This document shows, piece after piece, positions 44,897 to 54,700 of a stretch of 64,000 bases of DNA; position 1 is the first letter of the stretch, and each line of letters opens with the position of its first letter. The position numbers and the translations under genes were made by a program. The notes under the pieces were generated by a model. That model had not been told where the DNA came from and ran no database searches. It was given only the letters and a program-made list of their open reading frames with translations. This stretch comes from Nocardioides stalactiti (GTDB taxonomy: Bacteria; Actinomycetota; Actinomycetes; Propionibacteriales; Nocardioidaceae). The stretch lies in the NCBI RefSeq assembly GCF_014180715.1, contig NZ_JACEFC010000003.1, positions 16,569 through 80,568 on the forward strand, read 5' to 3'.

Positions 44897-45757
44897 TCAA
44901 GCTCCCAGCTTGATCTGGAGGAACAGGGCGCTGATCACGCTGTTGGCTGCGAACAGGAGCATGAAGGCGAAGACAACGGTCTGGTTCACGGCCTCGCCGA
45001 CCCCCTTGGGTCCGCCTTTGGCGTTGAGTCCGAGGTAGCACGCCGTTAGGCCTGCGAGTAGGCCGAAAACGGCGGCCTTTGCCTCAGAGGCGAGAAAGTC
45101 GGCGAGGCCGACGAGCAGTGTGAGGTCGGACAGGAAGAGCCCGGGAGTCGCTCCCTGCAGCACGACGGAGAAGAAGTAGCCGCCGACGAGTCCGACCACG
45201 GTCACGATTCCGTTCAGGGCAACGCCAACGAGGGTGGAGGCCACGACGCGGGGAACCACGAGACGCTCGATCGGATCGATGCCGAGCGTCACCATTGCGT
45301 CGATCTCCTCACGGATCTTGCGGGAGCCGAGGTCAGCGCAAATCGCTGTAGCACCCGCGCCTGCGACGACCAGCACGCTCACGATCGGTCCGATCTCGCG
45401 CACGACGGCAACCGCCGCCCCTGCTCCGGCGAGATCCACCGCGCCGATCTGGATCAGTAGCTGGTTCACCTGGAAGATGATCACGACGCAGAACGGGATC
45501 GCCACCAGGAGGGCCGGACCCAGCGAGACAGTGGTGACGAACCAGGCCTGGGAGATGAACTCGCTGAACCTGAAGCGGGTGGTGAACATGGTGCGGAAGA
45601 CCTTGCCGACGAACGAGTAGAAGTCGCCGAAGGTGGACAACGCCTTGAAGGGCAGTGTGCCGCGCAGAGCTTCCGCGGCCATTTGCCGAGAGCCCTCTGA
45701 CATTCCAGCCGGCCCGGGCCGTCGCGGTGCTGCTGATCGCTCGGGAGCCAGCGTCAT
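44897..45757 (-). CDS. yrbEA: YrbEA/MlaE-family permease
   Basis: 286 aa from ATG 45757; GMC stop overlaps by 4 nt (ATGA). It contains REIGPIVSVLVVAGAGA, the MlaE motif REEIDAMVTLGIDPIERLVVPR, and several membrane helices. Coupling to the oxidoreductase gene means import and first oxidation are translated together. Confidence 0.92.
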   Translation of the reverse strand: MTLAPERSAAPRRPGPAGMSEGSRQMAAEALRGTLPFKALSTFGDFYSFVGKVFRTMFTTRFRFSEFISQAWFVTTVSLGPALLVAIPFCVVIIFQVNQLLIQIGAVDLAGAGAAVAVVREIGPIVSVLVVAGAGATAICADLGSRKIREEIDAMVTLGIDPIERLVVPRVVASTLVGVALNGIVTVVGLVGGYFFSVVLQGATPGLFLSDLTLLVGLADFLASEAKAAVFGLLAGLTACYLGLNAKGGPKGVGEAVNQTVVFAFMLLFAANSVISALFLQIKLGA

Positions 45758-47535
45758 CGAAAGACCTCCTCGGGATCCTTTGGGCCGCGGCTCCGCACTA
45801 CATGGAGTGGAAGCCGCAGCGCGGCGGGTGCGGTCGGGGGGACCACGGGGTGGGCTGGAGGGACAGCTCGGAGCCGGACGTAGGCCCCTCCGGGCTCCGG
45901 GCGGTGGTCCCGTTCCCCCTTGTTGGGCCAGGCTGCCATCGCTCGTTCGGCCTGCGCTGTGATGGTGAGGCTGGGGTTTACGCCGAGGTTGGCGGAAATG
46001 GCGGAGCCGTCGACGACGTGGAGCCCACGGTGACCGTGGACTCGGTGGTAGGGGTCGATGACGCCAGTTTGTGGCGACTCGCTGATCGCACATCCCCCCA
46101 GAAAGTGCGCGGTCATGGGGATGTTGAAGATCTCGCCGACCGTGCCGTAACTGCCCCCGCCGATCCGCCGACTGATCGAGCGGACCACCTCGTTGCCCAT
46201 GGGGATCCACGTCGGGTTCGGCTCTCCATGCCCCTGCCGAGATGTGAGGCGGACGCGCTTGCGACGCCACAGCCAGCCTCGCTTTGGAAAGACCGTGATC
46301 GAGTTGTCGCGGGTCTGCATGACCAGCGCGATGATCGTGCGCTGCGGCCAACTGCCGAGCCCGAACCAGGTCGACAGTAGGAGGCCGGGGTGGCGCGCTG
46401 CTTGCCCCAGCCAGCGCAGCCACCTCGGCACTCTTCCGCCCCCGTCGGTCATCAGCGTCAGCAGAAGGCCCATCAGGCCCGACCCTTCGCCGTAGCGGAC
46501 GGGTTCGACGTGCGTGACCTCGTCGGGGTGGATCGAGGACGTGATCGCAACGCCGTGGTGGAAGTCATAGGCGGGCCTGTTGCGCAGCGTGGCGCTCGAC
46601 GCGCACAGCGCCTCGGAGTTGGTCCGCGTCAAGTAGCCCAGCCGCTCGGACAGACCAGGCAGGGCACCGTTGCGCTTCATGCCGTGCAGCAGCTCCTGCG
46701 TACCCCAGGTTCCAGCCGCCAGAACGACCTGCGCGGCCGACACCGACGTCCGTCTCCGACGACTGCTGCCCGTTGCGTGGAGCTCTACCTCGTAACCACC
46801 CCCCGGACGGGGCGCTACACCGGTGACCGTCGTCAGCGAGCGCACCTCGGCGCCAGCTCGTTCGGCGAGGTAGAGATAGTTCTTCAAAAGAGTGTTCTTC
46901 GCGTTGTGGCGACAACCCGTCATGCACTCGCCACACTCCAGGCAGCCCCTTCGCTCCGGTCCGACGCCTCCGAAGTACGGGTCAGGCACCGGTCGACCCG
47001 GCTCCTTGTGGCCCTCGGCGCCGAAGCAGACACCGATCGGCGTTGGCCGGTAGGTATCGCCGCACCCCAGCTCGTCGGCGACCTCCTTGAGCACCTCGTC
47101 CGACGCGGTGAGGGTGGGGTTGTCGACAACTCCCAGCATCCGCTTCGCCTGGTCGTAGTGCGGAGCGAGCTCTGCCTTCCAGTCCGTGATCTGTGCCCAC
47201 TGCGGGTCGTTGTAGAACGCGTCGGAGGCGGGCTCGTAGAGGGTGTTGGCGTAGACGAGCGATCCGCCCCCGACTCCAGCCCCGGCCAGTACGACCACGT
47301 CGCGCAGCAGCCGGATCCGCTGAATGCCTAAGCACCCGAGCCGAGGCGCGAACAGGAACTTCCGCACGTCCCAAGAGGTCTTGGCGAACTGGTGGTCTTC
47401 GAACCGTCGGCCCGCCTCGAGCACGAGGACGCGATACCCCTTCTCGGTCAATCGGAGTGCCGCCACCGAGCCACCGAAGCCGGAGCCGATGACCACCACG
47501 TCGTACGCGGTGTCGTCGAGCGAGTCGACGGACAT
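45754..47535 (-). CDS. GMC-type oxidoreductase (cholesterol-oxidase-like)
   Basis: 593 aa. FAD binding: VIGSGFGGSVAALRL (about 15-29) and GAGVGGGSLVYANT (about 85-98). An unusual C198-x2-C201-x2-C204-x3-C208 motif (GCLECGECMTGCRHNAKN) resembles an iron-sulfur ligand set. The C-terminal HVVDGSAISANLGVNPSLT is the GMC active-site region. Relatives include mycobacterial ChoD, proposed to oxidise sterol 3-hydroxyl groups. It is the first gene of the mce operon, which suggests that the imported substrate carries a hydroxyl group. SD AGAGG precedes ATG 47535. Confidence 0.88.
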   Translation of the reverse strand: MSVDSLDDTAYDVVVIGSGFGGSVAALRLTEKGYRVLVLEAGRRFEDHQFAKTSWDVRKFLFAPRLGCLGIQRIRLLRDVVVLAGAGVGGGSLVYANTLYEPASDAFYNDPQWAQITDWKAELAPHYDQAKRMLGVVDNPTLTASDEVLKEVADELGCGDTYRPTPIGVCFGAEGHKEPGRPVPDPYFGGVGPERRGCLECGECMTGCRHNAKNTLLKNYLYLAERAGAEVRSLTTVTGVAPRPGGGYEVELHATGSSRRRRTSVSAAQVVLAAGTWGTQELLHGMKRNGALPGLSERLGYLTRTNSEALCASSATLRNRPAYDFHHGVAITSSIHPDEVTHVEPVRYGEGSGLMGLLLTLMTDGGGRVPRWLRWLGQAARHPGLLLSTWFGLGSWPQRTIIALVMQTRDNSITVFPKRGWLWRRKRVRLTSRQGHGEPNPTWIPMGNEVVRSISRRIGGGSYGTVGEIFNIPMTAHFLGGCAISESPQTGVIDPYHRVHGHRGLHVVDGSAISANLGVNPSLTITAQAERAMAAWPNKGERDHRPEPGGAYVRLRAVPPAHPVVPPTAPAALRLPLHVVRSRGPKDPEEVFR

Positions 47536-47703
47536 GGCGAACCTCTTCTGAGCAATCGAGCGGCCCCCGCCGCGAGGGCCGCGACAAGACGAGGCCTCAA
47601 CTTCATCAGGTGACGACCGTCACCGTCTCGTGCGTGCCGCCAACCTCAACGAACGGCCTTGTCCATTTGCACAAAGGGAGCCGGGGGCAACTAGGGTGGC
47701 GAC

Positions 47704-48927
47704 ATGGCAAGCAAGGACGCTTTCCCCGCCGATATCGCGCCCTGGCTGCTGAAGTATGTCGCTGAGCAGGCGCAGCCGGACCAGCTCGAGGCCTGGGTGC
47801 ACCGGGTGACGGCGGCCCTCTTTGACGAGGTGTCCGACATCAGGATCATCGACGGCCTCGAGGACAGGGTGCAGGATGCCGTACGGGAACACTGGCTAGC
47901 TTTCCTCAGCGATCTCGTTCAGCCTCGTCAGCACTTTCATCTGGTCGAGGAGGCCGGGCGTCTGGCGGGACTTCTGGCCGAGCTTCAGATCCCGCTCGAG
48001 ACACTGGTCCGCTTGTACCGGATCGCCCAGCTGGAAGTGTGGAACTACGTCAGTGATCTGATCGGAAGCCTGACCTCGGCCGAGTTCGACCGCGCTGATC
48101 TGCTGGTCTACTTCTGGGACCGCGCCGGTGTCTGGCTGGACAAGTCGGTCAGCACGTCGATCGACCTGTATCAGGAGGCTCGTGGCCGAGTGCTCGCCGG
48201 TGCGGCCGCTCAGCGCTTCGAATCCGTCAAGGCAGTACTCGACGGCCAGCTGACCGATGCTCGCGAGGCATCTCGGGCACTCGGCGGCTATCCGTTCTCC
48301 GCCCACCACACTGCTTTCGCGGTCTCTGTGGGCGACGCGGAGCAGGCCGGGGCTCTCGAGCCGCTCGCCGCCGACCTGCTACGCGCGGCCGGGTCTGCTC
48401 ACCCGCTCGTCGTCAAGCCGGGCGGCCGCCAGCTGTGGCTGTGGGTCGCCACGCAGGGTCTGCTGGACCTGTCCAGGCTCGAGGGCCTCCCCAGCGGTCC
48501 CGGCGAGGCGTCGGTTGGCATCGGCACCTCCATCCCGGGAATCGGTGGCTTTGTCGCAAGCCACCGCGAGGCACAGGGGGCGCTCGAGGTCGCCGTCCCC
48601 GGCGCAGCGGCCTGGCTCAGCCGGTACGACGCTGTCGAGCTTCCCGTCCTCCTCGGCTGCAGCCCCGCTGTCGATCGTTTCGTCATGCGCCAACTGGGCC
48701 CGCTGGCGCGCGAGGATGAATCCATGTGCCGGATTCGCGAGACCCTCATTGCCTTCCTCGCGAGTGGAGGCAGTGCCGAGGAAGCCTCTCGGTTGCTCGT
48801 CGTGCACCGGAACACGGTCCGCTACCGCATCGCACAGGCCGAGGAACTGCTTAACCGCCCGATCGCCAAGATCAGCCCCGCTCTCTCGGTCGCCCTCGAC
48901 CACCACGCCCTCTACCACCGCGTATAG
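47704..48927 (+). CDS. PucR/CdaR-type transcriptional regulator
   Basis: 407 aa. The N-terminal two-thirds are an RsbRD-like and GGDEF-like sensing part without recognisable catalytic residues. The C-terminal HTH (about 355-400) has RLLVVHRNTVRYRIAQAEELL, the PucR family signature. It diverges from the mce operon across 168 bp and is the obvious candidate for its control, as activator or repressor. Confidence 0.88.
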   Translation: MASKDAFPADIAPWLLKYVAEQAQPDQLEAWVHRVTAALFDEVSDIRIIDGLEDRVQDAVREHWLAFLSDLVQPRQHFHLVEEAGRLAGLLAELQIPLETLVRLYRIAQLEVWNYVSDLIGSLTSAEFDRADLLVYFWDRAGVWLDKSVSTSIDLYQEARGRVLAGAAAQRFESVKAVLDGQLTDAREASRALGGYPFSAHHTAFAVSVGDAEQAGALEPLAADLLRAAGSAHPLVVKPGGRQLWLWVATQGLLDLSRLEGLPSGPGEASVGIGTSIPGIGGFVASHREAQGALEVAVPGAAAWLSRYDAVELPVLLGCSPAVDRFVMRQLGPLAREDESMCRIRETLIAFLASGGSAEEASRLLVVHRNTVRYRIAQAEELLNRPIAKISPALSVALDHHALYHRV

Positions 48928-49152
48928 GCGCTCCCTCCACCAACCGCGACATGGTGGTGTGCGCAACGGGTCACAATAGACGCCGGCGGGGCTTCCCCTC
49001 TCCGCAGATTCCGTGAGTCGACCAGCCTTCGACGGCGACCGGCCCGGCGCTTGTGCGTTGGCCCTGCTGCTCGCTACTTGACTGAACTCGTGCACAAGAC
49101 GACGTCTGCTGGAACGTGGGAGCCTGATGGCGCTCTATAGGACAGGAGTCAC

Positions 49153-50526
49153 ATGAGCCAGAGCATCGGTCTCATCGACCGGGTCTTCCTCGCCGCGGAG
49201 ACCCCCCGCACCATGCTGCACGTGGCAGCACTGTTGCGATTCTCCCCTCCCCCCAATCCTGGTCAGCGCTATCTGTCAGAGTTGGCGGACGAGGTGCGGG
49301 CAGAAGTCGCGGTCGCCCGTCCCTGGAACCTGAAGCTAGCCCATCCGCGGCTCGGTCCCGGGCCGCTGCAGCGCTGGGTCGTGGAGGACGACATCGACCT
49401 CGAGTACCACGTTCGTCGCTCGGCTCTGCCAAGTCCCGGCGACGAGAGGGAGCTCGGTGCCCTCGTCTCCAGGCTGCACAGTCGTCAAATCGACCTCTCC
49501 CGCCCGCCCTGGGAGATGCATCTCATCGAAGGGCTAGACAACGGAGGGTTCGCCATGTTTGTCAAGATGCACCACGCCCTCGTCGACGGCTACACCGGCA
49601 TGAAACTACTCCAGCGCAGTCTGTCCACTAGCCCCGACGACCTCGAGTCCCCCATTCTCTTCGCTGCCAACGCTCCGGCGCGGCCGTCAAGGGATCAGGG
49701 ATCGAAGGCCCCGTTCGTGAGCGCGGGAACCGCGATGGTCGACGCCCTGCGCTCGACCAGGTCGCTCATTAGTGCCACGACCAGGGCGGTGATGCCCGTG
49801 GGATCGGCAGACCTCATCCGGCCGCACGAGGCGCCCCGGACCATCCTCAACACCCGCATCGGTCGAAGCCGGCGCTTCGCCACCCAACAGCTGGACCTGG
49901 ACGGACTGCGGATGCTCGGCAAGCGCCACGGTGCCTCTCTCAACGACGTGAGCCTCTGCTTGGTCGGCGGGGCGCTGCGCACCTACCTCACCGAGCTGGG
50001 AGCGCTCCCCGACAAGCCGTTGGTCGCGCTGGTGCCAGTAAGTACGCGGCGGGACGGCGACGCCGGCGGAGGCAACGTGTTCGGCGCGGTACTGGCTTCA
50101 CTGGGCACCGACCTAGCCGATCCCCACGAGCGACTGGCTGCCGTGGTGGCCTCGACCAGGGCGGCGAAGGCGCAGCTGGCGGGCATGGGGCCACTCTCGG
50201 CCGTCGCCTACGCCGCCCTCCTCGTCGCGCCGATGCTGGCGCAGGCGGGGCTCGCCGCGGTGGGCGCGCCACTGCCTGGCCCGTTCAGCTTCAACCTCAT
50301 CGTCAGCAACGTTCCCGGCCCACAAGAGGACAGGTACTTCCGTGGGAGTCGTCTCGAGGCGATGTACCCCGCGTCGTTGCAGCTGGATGCGGCCGCGCTC
50401 AATATCACGTTGTTGTCTTATGCAGGCACCCTGAACTTCGGCTTCTCCGGTGATCGTGAGGCCGTGCCCCACCTGCAACGGCTGGCTGTGCTGCTGGGCG
50501 AGGAGTGGGCGTCCATGTCGCGGTGA
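49153..50526 (+). CDS. Wax ester synthase / diacylglycerol acyltransferase
   Basis: 457 aa. The catalytic HHxxxDG motif is HHALVDG (140-146), in the KMHHALVDGY context. The C-terminal half keeps the SNVPGP motif (SNVPGPQED). It transfers acyl groups from acyl-CoA to alcohols or diacylglycerol, storing carbon as wax ester or triacylglycerol. ACAGGAG precedes ATG 49153. It lies just downstream of the mce regulator, in its own transcription unit. Confidence 0.93.
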   Translation: MSQSIGLIDRVFLAAETPRTMLHVAALLRFSPPPNPGQRYLSELADEVRAEVAVARPWNLKLAHPRLGPGPLQRWVVEDDIDLEYHVRRSALPSPGDERELGALVSRLHSRQIDLSRPPWEMHLIEGLDNGGFAMFVKMHHALVDGYTGMKLLQRSLSTSPDDLESPILFAANAPARPSRDQGSKAPFVSAGTAMVDALRSTRSLISATTRAVMPVGSADLIRPHEAPRTILNTRIGRSRRFATQQLDLDGLRMLGKRHGASLNDVSLCLVGGALRTYLTELGALPDKPLVALVPVSTRRDGDAGGGNVFGAVLASLGTDLADPHERLAAVVASTRAAKAQLAGMGPLSAVAYAALLVAPMLAQAGLAAVGAPLPGPFSFNLIVSNVPGPQEDRYFRGSRLEAMYPASLQLDAAALNITLLSYAGTLNFGFSGDREAVPHLQRLAVLLGEEWASMSR

Positions 50527-50592
50527 CGCTGCGCGGTGACCTCAGCGGCGCAAGTCCTTGCTGTTCAGCTTGGAGGCTCAGGCCCGCTCGTG

Positions 50593-51420
50593 TCAGCTCC
50601 GGCTGACTCGCTCCACGTACGCCTGCCGAGCTGCGGTGTCCACGCGGTCGAGGAAAACAGTGTCGGTTCCGAGCACCGCACCGAGCCGGGTTGCGATCCG
50701 CTCCGGCACGAACTTCATCGCTGCGACCAGAGAACCCGCCACGCGCGTCACCCGAACGAACGGCTGCGGCCGCTCAATTAGCGCCGCAGTGGCCTGCGCG
50801 ATCTCCTGCGGCTCGGCGTTGCGCATGCCCTTCGCCCCGGTTGTCCCGGACACCAGCTCGGTGTTGGTGAAGGTGGGCCGCACCGTGGACAGGGTGACGC
50901 CCGATTTGCGGTACTCCAGCCGGGCCGCCTCGGTGAATCCGATGACGGCGAACTTGGTGCCGCAATAGGTCGCCAGCCCCGGCACGGGCAGCTCCCCGGC
51001 CAGGGAGGCCGTGTTGATGATGTGGCCCTGCCGACGCGGCAGCATCCGCTGAAGCGCGAGCTTCGTGCCGAAGATGACACCCAGGACGTTGATCTCGACC
51101 TGTCGACGCGTGACCTCGTCCTCCTCTTCGTGGGCATGACCGGTGGGCATCACGCCCGCATTGTTGATGAGCACGTCGATCGGGCCGAGCGCGTCCTCGG
51201 TGGCGTCGAGGAAGGCGCTGATCGACTTCGGGTCAGTCACGTCGAGCCGGACCGCCACCTCGACCCTGAGGTCCTTGGCAGCGGACTTGAGTTGGATCTC
51301 GTCGATGTCGCCGATCGCCACGCGATGGCCGCGCCTGATCAGTTCCTCGGCGGTGTGGAAGCCGATGCCGCGAGCGCCGCCAGTGATGGCGACCACACGT
51401 GGTCTCGTCATCGTCGTCAT
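50593..51420 (-). CDS. Short-chain dehydrogenase/reductase
   Basis: 275 aa from ATG 51420 (AGG six bases upstream). TGGARGIG (about 14-21), NNAG, Ser in TASLAG and YCGTK give a complete classical SDR. The C-terminus VAGSLVAAMKFVPERI to AYVERVSRS is intact and shows what the paralogue at 23149-23937 has lost. It is the last gene of the run that starts with the CYP153 ferredoxin and may oxidise an alcohol intermediate. Confidence 0.92.
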   Translation of the reverse strand: MTTMTRPRVVAITGGARGIGFHTAEELIRRGHRVAIGDIDEIQLKSAAKDLRVEVAVRLDVTDPKSISAFLDATEDALGPIDVLINNAGVMPTGHAHEEEDEVTRRQVEINVLGVIFGTKLALQRMLPRRQGHIINTASLAGELPVPGLATYCGTKFAVIGFTEAARLEYRKSGVTLSTVRPTFTNTELVSGTTGAKGMRNAEPQEIAQATAALIERPQPFVRVTRVAGSLVAAMKFVPERIATRLGAVLGTDTVFLDRVDTAARQAYVERVSRS

Positions 51421-51434
51421 ATTGCCTGTTCCTC

Positions 51435-52943
51435 TCAGAAGCCGAGCCGCTGTCGCAGGCCGCGTCCGGCGGCCAGCCGCAGCACACGGCCGGCGATGGC
51501 CGTACGCCGGGCGGAGTACGGGTACCAGGTGAGCTCTTTGGCGGCCAACGGGATGCGCGGTTCGGTGATGGCCTGCACGCGGCAATACTTCCGCAGACCC
51601 TGCGCTCCACCCAGCCGCGCGCCCAAGCCCGACGACTTCCAGCCGCTGTGCGGCAGCCCAGCCGCGAACAGGTTGCTGAAGACGTCGTTGACGTTGACCG
51701 CCCCGACGTCGAGCCGATCGGCCATCCGGCGACCGCGCGCGACGTCGCGCGTCCACACGGTAGCGGACAGCCCGTAATCCGAGTCGTTGGTCAGGCGCAC
51801 CGCCTCGTCCTCGTCAGCCACTCTCATGACCGGCAGGGTCGGGCCGAACGTCTCTTCGGTCATGCAGACCATGCGGTGGTCGACGTCGACGAGCAGCGTG
51901 GGGGCGTAGAAGTTCCCCTCAGCACCACGGGCTCCCCCGACCAGCACCCGTGCACCCGATTTCCGAGCATCCTCCACGTGGCGCTCCACGGTGTCCACCT
52001 GCGCCCGCGTCACCATCGCACCCACGTCATCGCGTGGGCCGGACCCCTGCCTGAGCGAGTCCAGTGCCTGCACCAACTTCTCCACGAACCGGTCGTAGAC
52101 CTGGTCCACGACGTAGACGCGCTCCACGGAGATGCACACCTGACCGGAGTTGAACATCGCCCCCCACACGATGCCGTGCGCGGCGCGGTCCAGGTCGGCA
52201 TCCTCCAGCACGATCGCCGCGTCTTTCCCCCCCAGCTCCAGGCTGACCGGCTTCAGGAGCTCGGCGCAGCGAGTGGCGACGCGGCGCCCGGTGGCCGTCG
52301 ACCCGGTGAACTGGACGAAGTCGACGATGTCGACCACCGCCGCTCCCGTCTCACCGGCACCAGCCACGTGGGCGAGCACGGGTGGCGCGCCGATCTCGTG
52401 CCATCCCTCAACGACGCGCGCGCAGGTCAGTGGCGTCATCTCCGAGGACTTCGTCAGGACGGCGCACCCGGCCGCCAATGCCGGTGCCGCGTCCATCAGG
52501 AAGAGCGTGATGGGGAAGTTCCAAGGGATAATGAGGCCCACGACCGGGTAGGGCCGATAGGTGCGAGTCAGCCGCTTCGGGAGGCTCAACAATCCTCCGG
52601 CACCGACGCGTTCGGGAGCAAGGAATGCCTTCGCCTGGTCAGCGTAGAAGGAGATGAACTCGCACGAGGCCGTCGTCTCCACCAGGGCGTCCGGCCGCAC
52701 CTTGCCAGTCTCCGCCACGAGCATGTCCGTCAGCTCGTCGGTGTGTTCGAGGATCCAGGTCCGCCAGCGGCGCAGCCACATCGCACGGGCCGCCGGCCCC
52801 ATGTCCCGCCAATCGGCTTGAGCGGCACGGAGATCGGCCGCGACAGCTTCTACACCAGAGGCGTCGACGACCGGCACGGAGCGGACCACCTTTCCGTCAA
52901 TGGGTCGACGGATGTCGAGGATGGATGCGGACGGGGCGTTCAT
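51435..52943 (-). CDS. Aldehyde dehydrogenase
   Basis: 502 aa. PWNFPITLF (about 150), FTGSTATGRR, base Glu in LELGGKDA and catalytic Cys in NSGQVCISVERV are all present. The Arg-rich tail (RVLRLAAGRGLRQRLGF) extends beyond the usual end and resembles membrane-associated succinic-semialdehyde-dehydrogenase-like members in actinobacteria. Its position after a CoA ligase and CYP153 genes suggests oxidation of a fatty or terpenoid aldehyde. Confidence 0.92.
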   Translation of the reverse strand: MNAPSASILDIRRPIDGKVVRSVPVVDASGVEAVAADLRAAQADWRDMGPAARAMWLRRWRTWILEHTDELTDMLVAETGKVRPDALVETTASCEFISFYADQAKAFLAPERVGAGGLLSLPKRLTRTYRPYPVVGLIIPWNFPITLFLMDAAPALAAGCAVLTKSSEMTPLTCARVVEGWHEIGAPPVLAHVAGAGETGAAVVDIVDFVQFTGSTATGRRVATRCAELLKPVSLELGGKDAAIVLEDADLDRAAHGIVWGAMFNSGQVCISVERVYVVDQVYDRFVEKLVQALDSLRQGSGPRDDVGAMVTRAQVDTVERHVEDARKSGARVLVGGARGAEGNFYAPTLLVDVDHRMVCMTEETFGPTLPVMRVADEDEAVRLTNDSDYGLSATVWTRDVARGRRMADRLDVGAVNVNDVFSNLFAAGLPHSGWKSSGLGARLGGAQGLRKYCRVQAITEPRIPLAAKELTWYPYSARRTAIAGRVLRLAAGRGLRQRLGF

Positions 52944-53006
52944 GGGAGCTCCTGTCGAGGGACGCGGCCGGACTGGATGACCGAGGCCGCGAGCTGATGA
53001 GCAGCC

Positions 53007-54635
53007 TCAGATGTCGATGACATTCAGAACGCCGTCGGCGTGCAGAGCGCGAAGGCGCTTCTTGTCGAACTTCCCGACCGAGGTCTTGGGCACCTCGGGG
53101 ACGAAGCACCACCTTTCGGGCAGCCACCACTTCGCAACCTTGCCCTCCAGGAAGTCGCGCAACTGACCAGGCGCGACCTCGCTGCCGTCGCGGAGCACGA
53201 TCACGGCCAGAGGTCGCTCCTGCCACTTCTCGTCCGGTACTCCGATCACCGAGGCTTCCAGAACGTCGGGATGACCGGCGAGCTCGAGCTCGAGCTCGAC
53301 CGAGGAGATCCACTCGCCACCGGACTTGATCACGTCCTTAGCACGGTCTGTCAGCGTGACGAAGCTGCGCTCGTCGATGCGACCCACGTCGCCGGTGCGT
53401 AGCCACCCGTCCTGGAACTTCTCGCCGTCCTCGTCGGCAACGTAGGCGCCGGTAACCCAGGGACCCCGCACCTGCAGCTCGCCGACCGATGCGCCGTTGT
53501 GCGGCAGCTCGTTGCCCTCGTCGTCGACCAGCCTCAGTTCCACGCCGGCCACCGGGCGGCCCTGGGTAGCGCGCAGCGCCCACTGCTCGTCAGGGCCGAG
53601 AGCGGCCGGTGGCCTGGCGATCGTGGCGAGCGGGGAGGTCTCGGTCATCCCCCACGCCTGCACGATGTGCACGCCGTACTTCTCCTCGAATGCTTGCATC
53701 AGGTGAAGCGGTACGGCGGATCCCCCACAGGCGACCAGCCCGAGGGAGGAGACGTCCTGGCCCGGGTTGGCCTCGAGATAGTTGAGAACCTCGCTCCAGA
53801 TCGTGGGGACCGCGCCGGCGATGGTCGGCTTCTCGGTGGCGATGAGCCGCACCAGCGGCTCAGCCTGCAGAAATCGGTCGGGCATGAGCAGGTCCGCACC
53901 CGCCATCATGGCCGCGTAGACCAGGCCCCAGGCGTTCGCGTGGAACATGGGCACGATCGCCAGGATGCAATCGTCACCGGTGACGCTGAGTCCGTCGGCC
54001 GCGCACGCGGCCATCGAGTGCAGGTAGGTCGAACGGTGGCTGTAGGCCACCCCCTTGGGGTTGCCGGTGGTGCCCGAGGTATAGCACATGGCTGCGGCGG
54101 ACCGCTCGTCCACGTCGGGCCAGTCGAACGTTCCTGGATGGCCGGCGATGAAGTCCTCATACCCGACGACGGTGACGCCGTCGCGGCGCAACTGCGTCGG
54201 GTCGGCCTGCCCGGTCACGACGACAGTGTGGACGCTCTGGATCTGCGGCAGCACGGGTGCCAGTAGCGGCGCCAGGCTGCCGTCCACGATGACGACCCGG
54301 TCCTCGGCGTGGTTTCCGATGTAGGCGAGCTGCTCGGCGGTGAGACGAGGATTCAAGGTGTGCAGCACGCCGCCCATGGACGGGACGGCGCAATAGGCCT
54401 CGACGTGCTCCTGGTTGTTCCACATGAAGGTGGCGACTCGCTCGTCGCCATTGACGCCACAGGCGCGCAGCGCGTGGGCGAGCTGGGCCGACCGGCGTCC
54501 CACCTCCGCGAATGTCCCGCTCGTGACGCTGCCATCCGGTTGCAAGGTCCGCACGCGCGCCCCGCCGTGAACGCGTGCACCGTGGCGCACAATCGCTGCC
54601 GTCGTGAGTGGGACGTCCATCATCGTGCTCTTCAT
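53007..54635 (-). CDS. Long-chain fatty-acid-CoA ligase
   Basis: 542 aa. [18 protein letters not shown] (about 190-207), the WGMTETSPL adenylate motif, GWLRTGDVG, and [16 protein letters not shown] are typical of the AMP-forming fatty acyl-CoA synthetase group. It activates the acid made by oxidation of the CYP153 product. It lies 65 nt after the ferredoxin reductase gene and 63 nt before the aldehyde dehydrogenase gene, in one direction, so these form one operon or two close ones. Confidence 0.93.
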   Translation of the reverse strand: MKSTMMDVPLTTAAIVRHGARVHGGARVRTLQPDGSVTSGTFAEVGRRSAQLAHALRACGVNGDERVATFMWNNQEHVEAYCAVPSMGGVLHTLNPRLTAEQLAYIGNHAEDRVVIVDGSLAPLLAPVLPQIQSVHTVVVTGQADPTQLRRDGVTVVGYEDFIAGHPGTFDWPDVDERSAAAMCYTSGTTGNPKGVAYSHRSTYLHSMAACAADGLSVTGDDCILAIVPMFHANAWGLVYAAMMAGADLLMPDRFLQAEPLVRLIATEKPTIAGAVPTIWSEVLNYLEANPGQDVSSLGLVACGGSAVPLHLMQAFEEKYGVHIVQAWGMTETSPLATIARPPAALGPDEQWALRATQGRPVAGVELRLVDDEGNELPHNGASVGELQVRGPWVTGAYVADEDGEKFQDGWLRTGDVGRIDERSFVTLTDRAKDVIKSGGEWISSVELELELAGHPDVLEASVIGVPDEKWQERPLAVIVLRDGSEVAPGQLRDFLEGKVAKWWLPERWCFVPEVPKTSVGKFDKKRLRALHADGVLNVIDI

Positions 54636-54700
54636 AGGGTTCCTTTGTTGTGGGGAGCAGGTGGCGGCGGCTCGTAGAGACCGAGCCGGCGGGGCGACGC

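Noticed and set aside
45900..47600. Plus-strand open frames opposite the GMC oxidoreductase
   Set aside because: Third-position GC pattern and homology clearly favour the minus strand.
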